Assembly (NCBI GenBank): GCA_002327785.1 | Contig: DCUI01000246.1 | Span: 1-15,696, forward strand | Length of the DNA stretch: 15,696 bases | Source of the DNA: Phycisphaerales bacterium UBA2218 | GTDB taxonomy: Bacteria > Planctomycetota > Phycisphaerae > Sedimentisphaerales > Anaerobacaceae | Direction: 5' to 3' | Part shown: positions 1 to 7,965 of the stretch, one piece after another | How positions within the stretch are numbered: position 1 is the stretch's first letter | Layout of the letters: each line of letters begins with the position of its first letter | Program-made: the position numbers and the translations under genes | Notes under the pieces: generated by a model | Told to the model about the DNA's origin: nothing | What the model saw: only the letters and a program-made list of their open reading frames with translations | Databases searched by the model: none

Positions 1-21
1 CCGAATCTTATGCAACGTTAG

Positions 22-300
22 GGTCGACGCAGCCACTCAGGTCGTTTCATCGTTGTTGAGGCCATAGAGAGACTGCTCCAAAGCACCCATTCAAAGTGGA
101 TAATCCTGTCATACAGTTCGGGGGGCCGGGCCACGGCTGAGGAACTACATGAAGTTATTACCGCCACGGGCAAGGTTCTTGAGGTGGAAGAAATCGACTA
201 CAAGAAGAATGTGATGGCGGGGATGAAGTGGACAAATGATTGGATTCGAGAATCCGAGACACTGCACTGCGAATTCCTTTTTTTGATTGAGAAGAGATAG
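22..300 (+). pseudogene. C-terminal remnant of a D12-class DNA adenine methyltransferase
   Basis: The frame is open from just after an in-frame stop at 19-21 to a TAG at 298-300 and encodes about 92 residues. It reads like the C-terminal end of a D12-class (Dam-like, N6-adenine) DNA methyltransferase. The recognisable pieces are a beta-strand plus SYSSGGRATAEEL, then EIDYKKNVMAGMKWTNDW, and a final EFLFLIEKR. These match that family from memory only. The catalytic DPPY and the SAM-binding N-terminal motifs are not in the window, and no ATG, GTG or TTG start precedes the conserved part in this frame. The piece therefore cannot be an intact gene. It is either a decayed remnant or the tail of a gene broken by a frameshift or stop near 19-21. 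It would have methylated adenine in DNA, often with a restriction partner; none is recognisable here. Family call about 0.6; the broken state is directly visible. Confidence 0.58.
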
Positions 301-343
301 GCTCCAATGATGCGATGGAGCTTGTCGCGTTGGTTGAGAATCG

Positions 344-373
344 CTCCCAGGTGCAAAGAATCACACTTGGGAG
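344..373. terminator. Hairpin between convergent genes, candidate bidirectional terminator
   Basis: CTCCCA at 344-349 pairs with TGGGAG at 368-373. After one mismatch, a further four pairs (one G-T wobble) close an 8-base loop. The hairpin lies 44 bases after the methyltransferase remnant stop and about 67 bases after the tricorn stop, where a shared terminator would be expected. Neither side has a strong run of T, so termination is plausible but unproven. The rest of 301-439 shows no gene I can support. Confidence 0.35.
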
Positions 374-439
374 TCTGAATCCATACATGTCATCGCATGC
401 CGCCTCTCCTCTGCTCCTGGCATTTTGGCGACAGCAGAA

Positions 440-3400
440 TCACTTCACCGGGTATGGCGGCAGCGGGGGGATCTCCTTTTCCTTGGTCTTGAGCTCTTCG
501 AAGATCATCTCGATGGCCTTGTCGAGCTGCTGGTCGATGCCGGCGTATTCCTTGGCGGGGTCGTTGTCCACGACGATGTCCGGCTCGACGCCCTGGCCTT
601 CGATGATCCAGTGCTTGCCCTCGACGTCGTAGCGGGAGAACTCGGGCTTGTTCAGCGAGCTGCCGTCCAGCAGGGGCAGACTGCCGCGGATGCCGATCAC
701 GCCGCCCCAGGTCCGCTTGCCGACGACTTTGCCGAGCTTGTAGTGCTTGAATTGGTACGTGAACAGGTCGCCGTCCGAGGCGGAGAACTCATCGGCTAAG
801 CACACCATCGGTCCGTAGATCATCTGCGCCGGGTCCGGCGCGGGGGCCGTGTTGCGGGCGAACTCGATCATCGCGATCTCCCGCCGGAGCCGCTCGATCA
901 GCATGGGCGAGACGTTGCCGCCGCCGTTGCCGCGCACGTCGATGATCAGGGCCTTCTTGCGAATCTGCGGATAGAAGTGCTTGACGAATTCGTTGAGGCC
1001 CTCGACGCCCATATCCGGCACGTGGATGTAGCCGACCTTGCCGCCGGTGGCTTCCGTGACCTTCTCGATATTGCGCTGGACCCACCGGTAGTAGTAGAGG
1101 CTCTCCTCGCTGTCCGTCGGCACGACGATGGTCTCGTGACTGCCTTCCATCTCGGGCTTCGAATTCACCTTCAACGTCACCTGCCGGTTCGCCTTGTTGA
1201 CCAGCAGTTCGAAGAGGTTCTTTACATCGGCGGTCGAACGGCCGTCGATGGCGAGGATGAAGTCGCCCTCATTGACATCGACCCCGATCTCGGTCAAGGG
1301 AGACCGTTTGCCCCTTTCCCAGTTCTCGCCACGCAGGATCCTGGTGATCCGGTAGTACCCGGTCTGTGCGTCGCGGGTCAGCTCGGCGCCGAGCAGGCCC
1401 ATCGGAATCCGCTGCGGCCTAGGGGCCTCGCCGCCGCCGACGTAGGTGTGGCCTGCGTTCAACTCGCCGATCATCTCGCCGATGAGGTAGGTCAGGTCGG
1501 CCCGATGGTTCACGTAGGAAACGAGCGGCTCATAGCGGGCCCGCATGGCCGGCCAGTTTACGCCGTGCATGTTCGGGACGTGGAAGAAGTCCCGCATCTG
1601 CCGCCAGCACTCGTTGAAAATCTGACTCCACTCGGCCCGCTTGTCGAGATGAACCTCCATCTCGGAGAGGTCCAACGCGTTCTTCATGTCGATGTTGCCT
1701 TTCGGCAGGTCCATGATTGCGTACTTGCCGCCTGATGCCACGAGCATCTTCTTTCGGTCCGCCGAGATTTCGTAACCGCCCACGTGACCGAGCTCCGTTT
1801 CCTTCTGCTCTTTGAGGTCGTACAGGCACAGTTGCCCTTTGCGAACGTAGTAGACCAGATCACCCGCCGAGCCGAGGCGGTAGTAGGACGACACGGCGGT
1901 GGGCAGCACGGCGATACGATCCTTGATTCCCTCGAGATCAACCTTGATCGGCTCCGGCTCGGACTTCTTCTTCTCATCCTTGTCCTCGGATTTCTTGGCG
2001 TCTTCCTTCTCGGCCGGTGGTTTCTCTTCCTTGCCTTCGGCCTTCTCCTCCTCAACAGCTTTCACCTCGACCTCGTCGCTCTTGGGCTTGAAGGGCGATT
2101 CCGTCGATTTCGCCAGCGTGAGCAGGTAGATGCGGGACATGTCCTGATAGGCATGGTTCCACTCGGTCCTGCTGTAGATGGGGTGGAAATCGCGTTCGGA
2201 GACGAAGAAGACGAACCGGCCGTCGGAGCTGAAGATCGGGCTCGACGAATCGTACCAGCCGTCGGTGAGCTCGTGCGAGGTCTGGTCCCTGAGCGAATAG
2301 AGGCAGATCTTGCTCATAGAAGCCATCTCGGGCTTGGTGTAGACGATCCACAGACTGTCCGGCGACCAGGCGTACTGGTTGAACTCCCACTTCTCACAGG
2401 TGGCGACTTCGGTGATCTTACCGGTCTCGACGTTGACGAAACGAAGCCGCAGGGCCTTGTCCGCCCAGAGAATCTTCTTGCTGTCGGGCGACCACTCGAT
2501 CTGGTACATATACGTGTCGCCGGTTTTGGTCACCTGCCGTGCGGCGCCGCTGCCATCCTGCGGGACGACCCAGATCTCGTTCTCGCCCGATGCGTCGGAA
2601 ACGTACGCGATCCATTTGCCGTCCGGAGACCATTTCGAATTGCGGTCGTGCACGCCGGGCGAGGCGGTCAGATTGCGGATCGATCCGTGCTTGGCGGGGA
2701 CGGTGAACACGTCGCCCCTCGCGCTGAACAGCGCCCGCTTGCCATCGGGTGAGACCTCGTAGCTGCTTATCTTGTCGGCGACACTGACCAGCCCGCCTCG
2801 GCCGCCCTGGAGATCGTCGTCGATCGAGATGCTCACCTTCTCGCATGTGTCCTTGTCGATGTCGTAGCGATAGATATAGCCGCCGTTTTCGAAAACAATG
2901 GCGTGGCCGCCCAGCGACGGGAACTTTACATCGAACTGGGCGAAATCGGTCAACTTGCGGGTCTCCTTCGACGTCGTGTCGTAGGCGAAGAGGTTCATTC
3001 GCTTGTTGTCGTCGCGGTCGGAGAGGAAGAAGATCTTGTCGCCGCTCCACATCGGGATGATGTCGCAGGCCGGATTGTTCGTGATGTTGTCCGTTGTCTT
3101 AGCGTCAAAGTCGTACACCCAGATATCGTCGGCCATGCCGCCGCGATAGCGTTTCCAGGTCCGGAACTCGCGGAACACGCGATTGTACGCGAGTTTCTTG
3201 CCGTCCGGGGAGAAGGAGCAGAATCCGGCGCGAGGCAGGGGCAATTCCTCTGGCAGCTCGCCGGTCAGTGAGACGGAGTACAGCCGGCCCAGGAACGCGT
3301 TGAAGGAGTGCATGCGCGACCGGAAGACGACGTGTTGTCCGTCCGGCGTCCACGCCATCACGATGTTGTTCGGTCCCATGCGATCGGCCACGTCGTCCCG

Positions 3401-3727
3401 GCCGACCGTGGCGGTGAAGGTGAGCCGCTGCGGAGCGCCGCCCGAGGCGGGTATCAGATAGACCTCGGTGTTGCCGTCGTACTGGCCGGTGAAGGCGATG
3501 GATTGGCCGTCGGGCGAGAACCGCGGGAACATCTCGAACCCGTCGTCGCTGGTCAGCTTGCGTGCGACACCGCCGCCGGAGCCGACGGTGTAGAGGTCCC
3601 CTGCGTAGGTGAAGACAATCTGGTCTTCGTAGACCGTCGGGAACCGTAAGAGCCGGGCCTCCGTTCCCGCAGACGCCGGGGCAAGATTCATGAGGGCAAC
3701 GATAGAGAGTGCAAACAGATTCTTCAT
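440..3727 (-). CDS. Exported tricorn protease homologue (S41 family)
   Basis: A 1095-residue tricorn-type serine peptidase, which trims peptides released by larger proteases. Residues 1-20 form a signal peptide ending in PASA, so the mature protein is probably periplasmic, unlike the cytosolic archaeal enzyme. Two WD40/TolB-like beta-propellers follow, with many S-P-D-G-K/R repeats. Next come a Lys/Glu-rich low-complexity stretch (about 545-595), a PDZ domain (about 800-890) and the S41 core. By comparison with Thermoplasma tricorn, His760 (NAGHTYV), Ser984 (SASDGD) and Glu1043 (IIEGQG) are the likely catalytic residues, and Asp985 matches the residue that selects basic P1 side chains. The position of archaeal Ser745 is Gly759 here. 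The ATG at 3727 is chosen because GAGGA lies six bases upstream and the product then starts with a clean signal peptide. An ATG at 3754 with AAGGAT upstream is possible. The frame extends upstream to a TTG at 3826, but that lies in the -35 box. Confidence 0.9.
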   Translation of the reverse strand: MKNLFALSIVALMNLAPASAGTEARLLRFPTVYEDQIVFTYAGDLYTVGSGGGVARKLTSDDGFEMFPRFSPDGQSIAFTGQYDGNTEVYLIPASGGAPQRLTFTATVGRDDVADRMGPNNIVMAWTPDGQHVVFRSRMHSFNAFLGRLYSVSLTGELPEELPLPRAGFCSFSPDGKKLAYNRVFREFRTWKRYRGGMADDIWVYDFDAKTTDNITNNPACDIIPMWSGDKIFFLSDRDDNKRMNLFAYDTTSKETRKLTDFAQFDVKFPSLGGHAIVFENGGYIYRYDIDKDTCEKVSISIDDDLQGGRGGLVSVADKISSYEVSPDGKRALFSARGDVFTVPAKHGSIRNLTASPGVHDRNSKWSPDGKWIAYVSDASGENEIWVVPQDGSGAARQVTKTGDTYMYQIEWSPDSKKILWADKALRLRFVNVETGKITEVATCEKWEFNQYAWSPDSLWIVYTKPEMASMSKICLYSLRDQTSHELTDGWYDSSSPIFSSDGRFVFFVSERDFHPIYSRTEWNHAYQDMSRIYLLTLAKSTESPFKPKSDEVEVKAVEEEKAEGKEEKPPAEKEDAKKSEDKDEKKKSEPEPIKVDLEGIKDRIAVLPTAVSSYYRLGSAGDLVYYVRKGQLCLYDLKEQKETELGHVGGYEISADRKKMLVASGGKYAIMDLPKGNIDMKNALDLSEMEVHLDKRAEWSQIFNECWRQMRDFFHVPNMHGVNWPAMRARYEPLVSYVNHRADLTYLIGEMIGELNAGHTYVGGGEAPRPQRIPMGLLGAELTRDAQTGYYRITRILRGENWERGKRSPLTEIGVDVNEGDFILAIDGRSTADVKNLFELLVNKANRQVTLKVNSKPEMEGSHETIVVPTDSEESLYYYRWVQRNIEKVTEATGGKVGYIHVPDMGVEGLNEFVKHFYPQIRKKALIIDVRGNGGGNVSPMLIERLRREIAMIEFARNTAPAPDPAQMIYGPMVCLADEFSASDGDLFTYQFKHYKLGKVVGKRTWGGVIGIRGSLPLLDGSSLNKPEFSRYDVEGKHWIIEGQGVEPDIVVDNDPAKEYAGIDQQLDKAIEMIFEELKTKEKEIPPLPPYPVK

Positions 3728-3797
3728 TCCGGTTCCTCGCCAATGCAAAGCCATAACATTCGATCCTTCAGTCGCGTGTCGTCGACGATCATGGTGC

Positions 3798-3826
3798 ATC
3801 GTATCAGGCCGGCCGACCGTCGTCAA
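3798..3826 (-). promoter_or_regulatory. Sigma70-type promoter of the tricorn gene
   Basis: On the minus strand TTGACG (3826-3821) is followed after exactly 17 bases by TACGAT (3803-3798). Both are close to the TTGACA/TATAAT consensus. The predicted transcript start is near 3790, leaving a leader of about 60 bases before the ATG at 3727. This rules out the upstream in-frame TTG and the ATG at 3799 as starts. Confidence 0.65.
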
Positions 3827-3910
3827 CGATCCTGCGGAGCCTGAAGAGCGTCAGTATCTATGTATGTCTTCCGGCCTCGACGATTCCTGTGGGCGGTTAT
3901 AGCCGGCCGG

Positions 3911-3955
3911 CAGACGCCCGTGGGTCTGGTTTGTAGGGACGCCGTAAGGCGTTCT
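3911..3955 (+). repeat. Two adjacent small hairpins, likely dispersed-repeat copy
   Basis: CAGAC (3911-3915) pairs with GTCTG (3924-3928). Immediately after comes a second hairpin, GGACGCC (3937-3943), GTAA loop, GGCGTTC (3948-3954), with one G-T wobble. The wording of the patch (GTAGGGACGCCGTAAGGCGT) resembles short GC-rich palindromic repeats common in large-genome bacteria. There is no other copy in this window, so repeat status rests on resemblance. It is badly placed to be a terminator, because no gene ends here on either strand. Confidence 0.4.
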
Positions 3956-4104
3956 CTTATTGTGGTTCCATATCTTCCACGAACCGTCCCAAGGTGGTGC
4001 AGGCGTGGCGTCGATATCGCCGACAAGTCGCGATCATCGCGTCAGGGAGCAGTCATACGGCAAGCTATGGCCGATTCCGAATCGCAGTCTTCGTGGATCG
4101 CGGC

Positions 4105-4133
4105 TTGATGTTTCTTGCGGCTTCGCGTATACT
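4105..4133 (+). promoter_or_regulatory. Sigma70-type promoter of the heme operon
   Basis: TTGATG (4105-4110) and TATACT (4128-4133) are separated by exactly 17 bases, close to consensus. Transcription would begin near 4140, giving a leader of about 30 bases before hemA at 4170. No operator or riboswitch-sized leader is present, so feedback at the leader RNA level is unlikely. Confidence 0.65.
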
Positions 4134-4169
4134 GTAACATTTGTTCATCGTAGGAAATATAACGTAGCC

Positions 4170-5441
4170 ATGAAGCTGGTCTTGCACAATTTGACGTATC
4201 ATGATTGCCCCGTGGAGGTCCGGGAAAAGGTGACCTTAACGGCCGAGCATCGGCGCGAGATGCTCCGCCGGATGCACCGCCAGGACCGGATCGGCGAGGG
4301 GCTGATCCTGCAAACCTGCAATCGGCTCGAGTTTTACCTGTACGTGAAGAAGGATTTCGACAGTCGGGGGTTCCTGGGCGGATTGCTCGCGGCACACGGC
4401 GCCGACGCGGTCGATGCCTGGACGGCCCACAGCCGAGACGCATTCGGGATGGATGTGGTGCGGCACCTGTTCGAGGTGGCCGCCGGGCTGGACTCGCAGA
4501 TGGTCGGCGAAAACCAGATCCTCGCCCAGGTCAAGTCGGCGTACACCGAGTCACTCGAAGCCCGCATGAGCAGACTGATCTTCCATCGACTCTTCCACAA
4601 TGCGTTCCGCGTGGGCAAAGCGGTGCGGACGCGGACCCAGATCAATTGTGGCGCGGTCTCGATCGGGCTGGCGGCTGTGGAGTTGGCGCGGGCGAAGGCC
4701 GATCTGCCTGCCTCCCGGGTGATGATGATCGGGGCCGGGGAGAACGCCGAGCTGATCGCCGATTACCTGTCCAAGGGCGGCGTATCCGGCCTGATCGTCG
4801 CCAACCGCGATGTCGAAAAGGCCCGGGCGATGGCAAGGCGATTCGAGCGGGCCGAGGCCATCGGCCTTTCGGAGATTGTCTCTCATCTGGCGGACGTGGA
4901 CGTGCTGATCAGCTCAACCGGATCGCCGGAGCATGTCCTGACGCGGGCCAATGTGGAATGGTCGCTGGCCGGCCGGTCCCGACCGCTGCTGATTGTGGAT
5001 ATTGCGGTCCCGCGGGACATCGATCCCGCCATCGGCCGGCTCGATTGCGTTCGTCTGTACAATATCGACGATCTCGACGGGCAAATCGCCGCCAATCGCG
5101 AGAAACGCAACCGCGAGGTCCCCAAAGCCCAGGAGATCGTTGCGGAGTTCGTCGCGATGTTTTCGCAATGGTACGAGTCGCTTGACCGGGTGCCGGTCAT
5201 CTCTCGGCTGACGCAAATGGGGTTGGAACTCGCCCGCGGCGAGGCCAAACGCTACGCGAAGGACTTCGGCGACGCCAACGCCGAGAAGCTGCAATCCTTC
5301 GCCGAGTCGCTGGTCAGAAAGGTCCTGCACGGGCCGATCAGCTTCATCAAGGACGGCGGCGGCGAGCCCAGCGCCGAGCAGCTCCAAGCCATTGATCTGA
5401 TCAACAAGATGTTCCTCTCCCAGGACAAAGGGGACGAATGA
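4170..5441 (+). CDS. hemA: Glutamyl-tRNA reductase
   Basis: A 423-residue glutamyl-tRNA reductase, the NADPH-dependent first committed step of tetrapyrrole synthesis by the C5 route: Glu-tRNA(Glu) to glutamate-1-semialdehyde. The catalytic cysteine is Cys50 in the motif LQTCNRLEFY. The family signature GLDSQMVGENQILAQVKSAY follows. An NADP-binding domain shows MMIGAGENAELIADYL, STGSPEH and LLIVDIAVPRDIDP. The C-terminal part is the helical dimerisation domain. Length and order are normal for the family. The frame is open upstream to 3960, but the ATG at 4170 is the right start: homology begins with MKLVLHNLTYHDCPVEVRE, the promoter at 4105-4133 lies inside the longer frame, and an AGGA sits at 4152-4155 (a rather long 14-base spacing). 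The stop overlaps the next start by four bases (ATGA), so the two are translationally coupled. HemL, which uses the product, is not in the window. Confidence 0.96.
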   Translation: MKLVLHNLTYHDCPVEVREKVTLTAEHRREMLRRMHRQDRIGEGLILQTCNRLEFYLYVKKDFDSRGFLGGLLAAHGADAVDAWTAHSRDAFGMDVVRHLFEVAAGLDSQMVGENQILAQVKSAYTESLEARMSRLIFHRLFHNAFRVGKAVRTRTQINCGAVSIGLAAVELARAKADLPASRVMMIGAGENAELIADYLSKGGVSGLIVANRDVEKARAMARRFERAEAIGLSEIVSHLADVDVLISSTGSPEHVLTRANVEWSLAGRSRPLLIVDIAVPRDIDPAIGRLDCVRLYNIDDLDGQIAANREKRNREVPKAQEIVAEFVAMFSQWYESLDRVPVISRLTQMGLELARGEAKRYAKDFGDANAEKLQSFAESLVRKVLHGPISFIKDGGGEPSAEQLQAIDLINKMFLSQDKGDE

Positions 5442-7954
5442 GCCACGTGCTGACGGTCGCAACACGCCGGGGGGAACTCGCCATCGCGCAGACGCGGACC
5501 GTCATCGCCGCATTGAAGGCGAAGCATCCGCAGATCGAGATTCGTATCCGGGAGATCGTCAGCGCCGGCGACCGCGACCGCAAGACTGCCCTGTGGGACC
5601 TGAAAGATACCGGGTTCTTCACCTCGCAATTGGAGGAGGCGCTGCTCGCAGGTGAGGCCGATCTGGCGGTACATAGTTTCAAGGACCTGCCCACCCGGGA
5701 GCGTCGGGGTCTGGCGGTCCCGGCGATCTGCGAGCGCAACTGGCCTGAGGACTGCCTACTGGCGAAGCGGCCGGCGAAATCCCTGGGCGACCTGCCGCCG
5801 TCGGCGCGTGTCGGCACATCCAGCCTGCGGCGGGTGGCCCAGTTGCGGCATCGGAGACTCGACCTGGAACTGGTCCCGCTTCGGGGCAACGTGCAGACGC
5901 GGATCAACAAGCTGCGGACGATGAACTTGGACGCGATCATCCTTGCCCGGGCGGGTCTGGAGCGTCTGGGGCTGAGGGACGCGATCTCGGTCGTGTTCGA
6001 CCCGAAGGAGTTCGTCCCCGCCCCCGCTCAGGGTGCATTGGCCGTGCAGACACGGAGCGACGACGAGGCAACCATGGCGGTGGTCCGATCCATCGATGAT
6101 GAATCGTCGCGGGCCATGGCCCTGGCGGAGCGGCAGGTGCTGACCACGATGCAGTGCGGCTGTCATGCCCCGGTCGGCGCGTACGCCGAGTGCCGGGGCG
6201 ATACAGTCGAGGTGTTTGCGTTCATATCGGATGTCGAGGGCCGTCGCACGATCCGGAGGCAGGCGAAAGGACCCCTGTCGCAGGTGATTCAAGTCGGCGA
6301 GCAGGTCGCCCAGGAGTTACTCGATGCCGGCGGTAGGGAGATCCTTCGCGATTTGGAGCGGGACCAGGGTGAGGGCGACAGCGGTAGGGTGGGCTTTGCC
6401 CACCACACAGCTACGGCAAACGTCGGCGGGAGAAGCGCCAAGAAGCCGATGGTGCACTTGGTGGGCGCTGGGCCGGGGCGGGCGGACTTGATCACGCTGC
6501 GCGGGGCCGAACTGCTCAAGATCGCCGACTGCGTCATCGTGGACAAGCTGGCCAATCCAGCCTTGCTGGAGCTGGTCCGCAGAGACGCCGAGATCATCTA
6601 CGTCCCCAAGCGGATCGGTCCCGGCTCATTCACCCAAGACCAAATCAACCAGATTCTTGTCGACAAGGCCCTGGAGGGCAAGACGGTCGTCCGGCTCAAG
6701 GGCGGCGACCCGTGCATCTTCGGCCGATGCACCGAAGAGGCCATGTTGCTGAACGAGGCGGGCGTCGAGTTCGAAATCGTCCCGGGAATCACAGCGGCCA
6801 TAGCCGCCGCCGAGTACACGGGCATCATGCTCACCGACCGGCGATATAGCTCGCAGGTAGCCTTCATCACCGGCCGGGAGGCGGAAGGCAAAGAGGAAAC
6901 GAACCTCGATTGGGGAGTGCTGGCCCGGTTCCCCGGGACGCTCGTGTTCTATATGGGCATCGGCGCTCTGCCCTCGATAGCGGGCAGGCTTATCGAGAGC
7001 GGCATGTCCGCCGAGACGCCCGCGGCCCTCGTGGCCGATGCGACGTTGCCCACGCAGCGACTGGTCCAGGCTTCTCTGTGCCGGATTGTTGATGAGTGCG
7101 AGAGGCAGCGAATCGAGCCGCCCGCACTGATCGTGGTTGGTCCCGCTGCGGCGGGCGATGCGAGCCTGAACTGGTTCATGCGGTTGCCCCTGTTCGGAAA
7201 GGGGCTGGTCATCACGCGAGATGCCGCGGGCAATGCGGACTCCGCTCGCAAGGTCATCGCTCACGGCGGCCGGCCCGTGGAATACCCTACGCTGGCGATC
7301 CGGTCCCTTACGGATCGCAACGAGTTTGTCCATGCGCTCGCGGGATTTTCCGGCTACGACTGGGTGATTTTCACCAGCGCCAACGGTGTCCGGGTGTTCT
7401 TCGATACCCTCGGCGGCCTGGGCAAGGACGCCAGGGTCTTCGGCGGGATGAAGATCGCGGCCATTGGCCCCCGGACCGCCGAGACCCTCCAGCAATTCGG
7501 AATTCGGGCCGACTTCGTGCCAGGCGTCTTCACGGGCCGAGAGCTTGCCCGACAGCTTATCGGTTACACCGAGCTGCGGGGCAAGAGAGTATTGCTCCTG
7601 CGGTCAGAAATCGCCTCCGACGAACTGGTAAAGGGCCTCGAAGCAGGTGAGGCTGAAGTGGCGGATGTTGCGGTATACACGGCCATGGCGCACAAGGGCG
7701 ACAGCGCGGGCCTGATTGCCCAGATGCAGCAGGGCCGGATTCAATGGCTGACCTTCGCCAGCCCATCGGCGGTCCGGTCGTTCTTCGAACAAATCCCGCC
7801 CGAGGTGGTACTCTCCTATGGCGTCAAGGTTGCCTCGGTCGGCCCGGTGACCTCGAAGGAACTGGCCCAGTTCGACGTGCGGGTCGATGTCGAGGCCACG
7901 GAGCACACGATCGACGGCCTGCTCGACGCGATCGAAAATTCTGAGAGAACCTGA
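5438..7954 (+). CDS. hemC-cobA-hemD: Trifunctional HemC-CobA-HemD fusion
   Basis: An 838-residue cytoplasmic protein with three consecutive enzymes. Residues 1 to about 311 are porphobilinogen deaminase: VATRRGELAIAQT, AVHSFKDLPT with catalytic Asp83 (E. coli Asp84), GTSSLRR, VPAPAQGALA, and Cys242 in QCGCHAPVG as the dipyrromethane cofactor attachment site. Residues 338 to about 580 are uroporphyrinogen III C-methyltransferase (SUMT): VHLVGAGPGRADLITLRG, VVRLKGGDPCIFGR, PGITAAIAAAEYTGIMLTDR. Residues 586-838 are uroporphyrinogen III synthase: WVIFTSANGVRVFF, AAIGPRTAETL, WLTFASPSAVRSFF, ASVGPVTSKEL. Together they turn porphobilinogen into uroporphyrinogen III and then precorrin-2. CobA-HemD fusions, joined by a stretch like the LNWFMRLPLFGK seen here, are well known; adding HemC in front is unusual. 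The start overlaps the hemA stop by four bases, with AAGGGG four bases before the ATG. The linker 312-337 is low in homology and contains a palindrome (6388-6404). Confidence 0.95.
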   Translation: MSHVLTVATRRGELAIAQTRTVIAALKAKHPQIEIRIREIVSAGDRDRKTALWDLKDTGFFTSQLEEALLAGEADLAVHSFKDLPTRERRGLAVPAICERNWPEDCLLAKRPAKSLGDLPPSARVGTSSLRRVAQLRHRRLDLELVPLRGNVQTRINKLRTMNLDAIILARAGLERLGLRDAISVVFDPKEFVPAPAQGALAVQTRSDDEATMAVVRSIDDESSRAMALAERQVLTTMQCGCHAPVGAYAECRGDTVEVFAFISDVEGRRTIRRQAKGPLSQVIQVGEQVAQELLDAGGREILRDLERDQGEGDSGRVGFAHHTATANVGGRSAKKPMVHLVGAGPGRADLITLRGAELLKIADCVIVDKLANPALLELVRRDAEIIYVPKRIGPGSFTQDQINQILVDKALEGKTVVRLKGGDPCIFGRCTEEAMLLNEAGVEFEIVPGITAAIAAAEYTGIMLTDRRYSSQVAFITGREAEGKEETNLDWGVLARFPGTLVFYMGIGALPSIAGRLIESGMSAETPAALVADATLPTQRLVQASLCRIVDECERQRIEPPALIVVGPAAAGDASLNWFMRLPLFGKGLVITRDAAGNADSARKVIAHGGRPVEYPTLAIRSLTDRNEFVHALAGFSGYDWVIFTSANGVRVFFDTLGGLGKDARVFGGMKIAAIGPRTAETLQQFGIRADFVPGVFTGRELARQLIGYTELRGKRVLLLRSEIASDELVKGLEAGEAEVADVAVYTAMAHKGDSAGLIAQMQQGRIQWLTFASPSAVRSFFEQIPPEVVLSYGVKVASVGPVTSKELAQFDVRVDVEATEHTIDGLLDAIENSERT
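6388..6404 (+). repeat. Perfect 7-bp palindrome within the HemC-CobA linker
   Basis: GGTGGGC (6388-6394), TTT loop, GCCCACC (6398-6404) form a perfect hairpin inside the coding sequence, within the linker between the HemC and CobA domains. With its flanks (GGTAGGGTGGGCTTTGCCCA) it resembles a small palindromic repeat wording seen between genes in many bacteria. Here it is read through in frame as GRVGFAHHTA. The hairpin itself is certain; that it is an inserted repeat is inference. Confidence 0.55.
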
Positions 7955-7965
7955 TGCAGCGTATT

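Larger units (their letters stand above)
3728..4169. other. Divergent intergenic spacer, no gene
   Basis: This 442-base spacer separates the divergent tricorn and hemA genes. It holds one promoter facing each way (about 3798-3826 and 4105-4133) and a hairpin-rich repeat-like patch at 3911-3955. Short open frames run through it on both strands, but none has a convincing ribosome binding site or a recognisable product. The stretch 3956-4104 shows nothing I can name. Confidence 0.6.

Noticed and set aside
315..632. Plus-strand open frame of 105 codons after the methyltransferase remnant
   Set aside because: No ribosome binding site and no recognisable family. Most of it runs antisense to the conserved C-terminus of the tricorn gene; only 315-439 could be independent.
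3823..4026. Minus-strand 67-codon open frame in the tricorn-hemA spacer
   Set aside because: Its sequence comes from the hairpin-rich patch and matches the style of spurious peptides from dispersed repeats. It also overlaps the tricorn -35 box.
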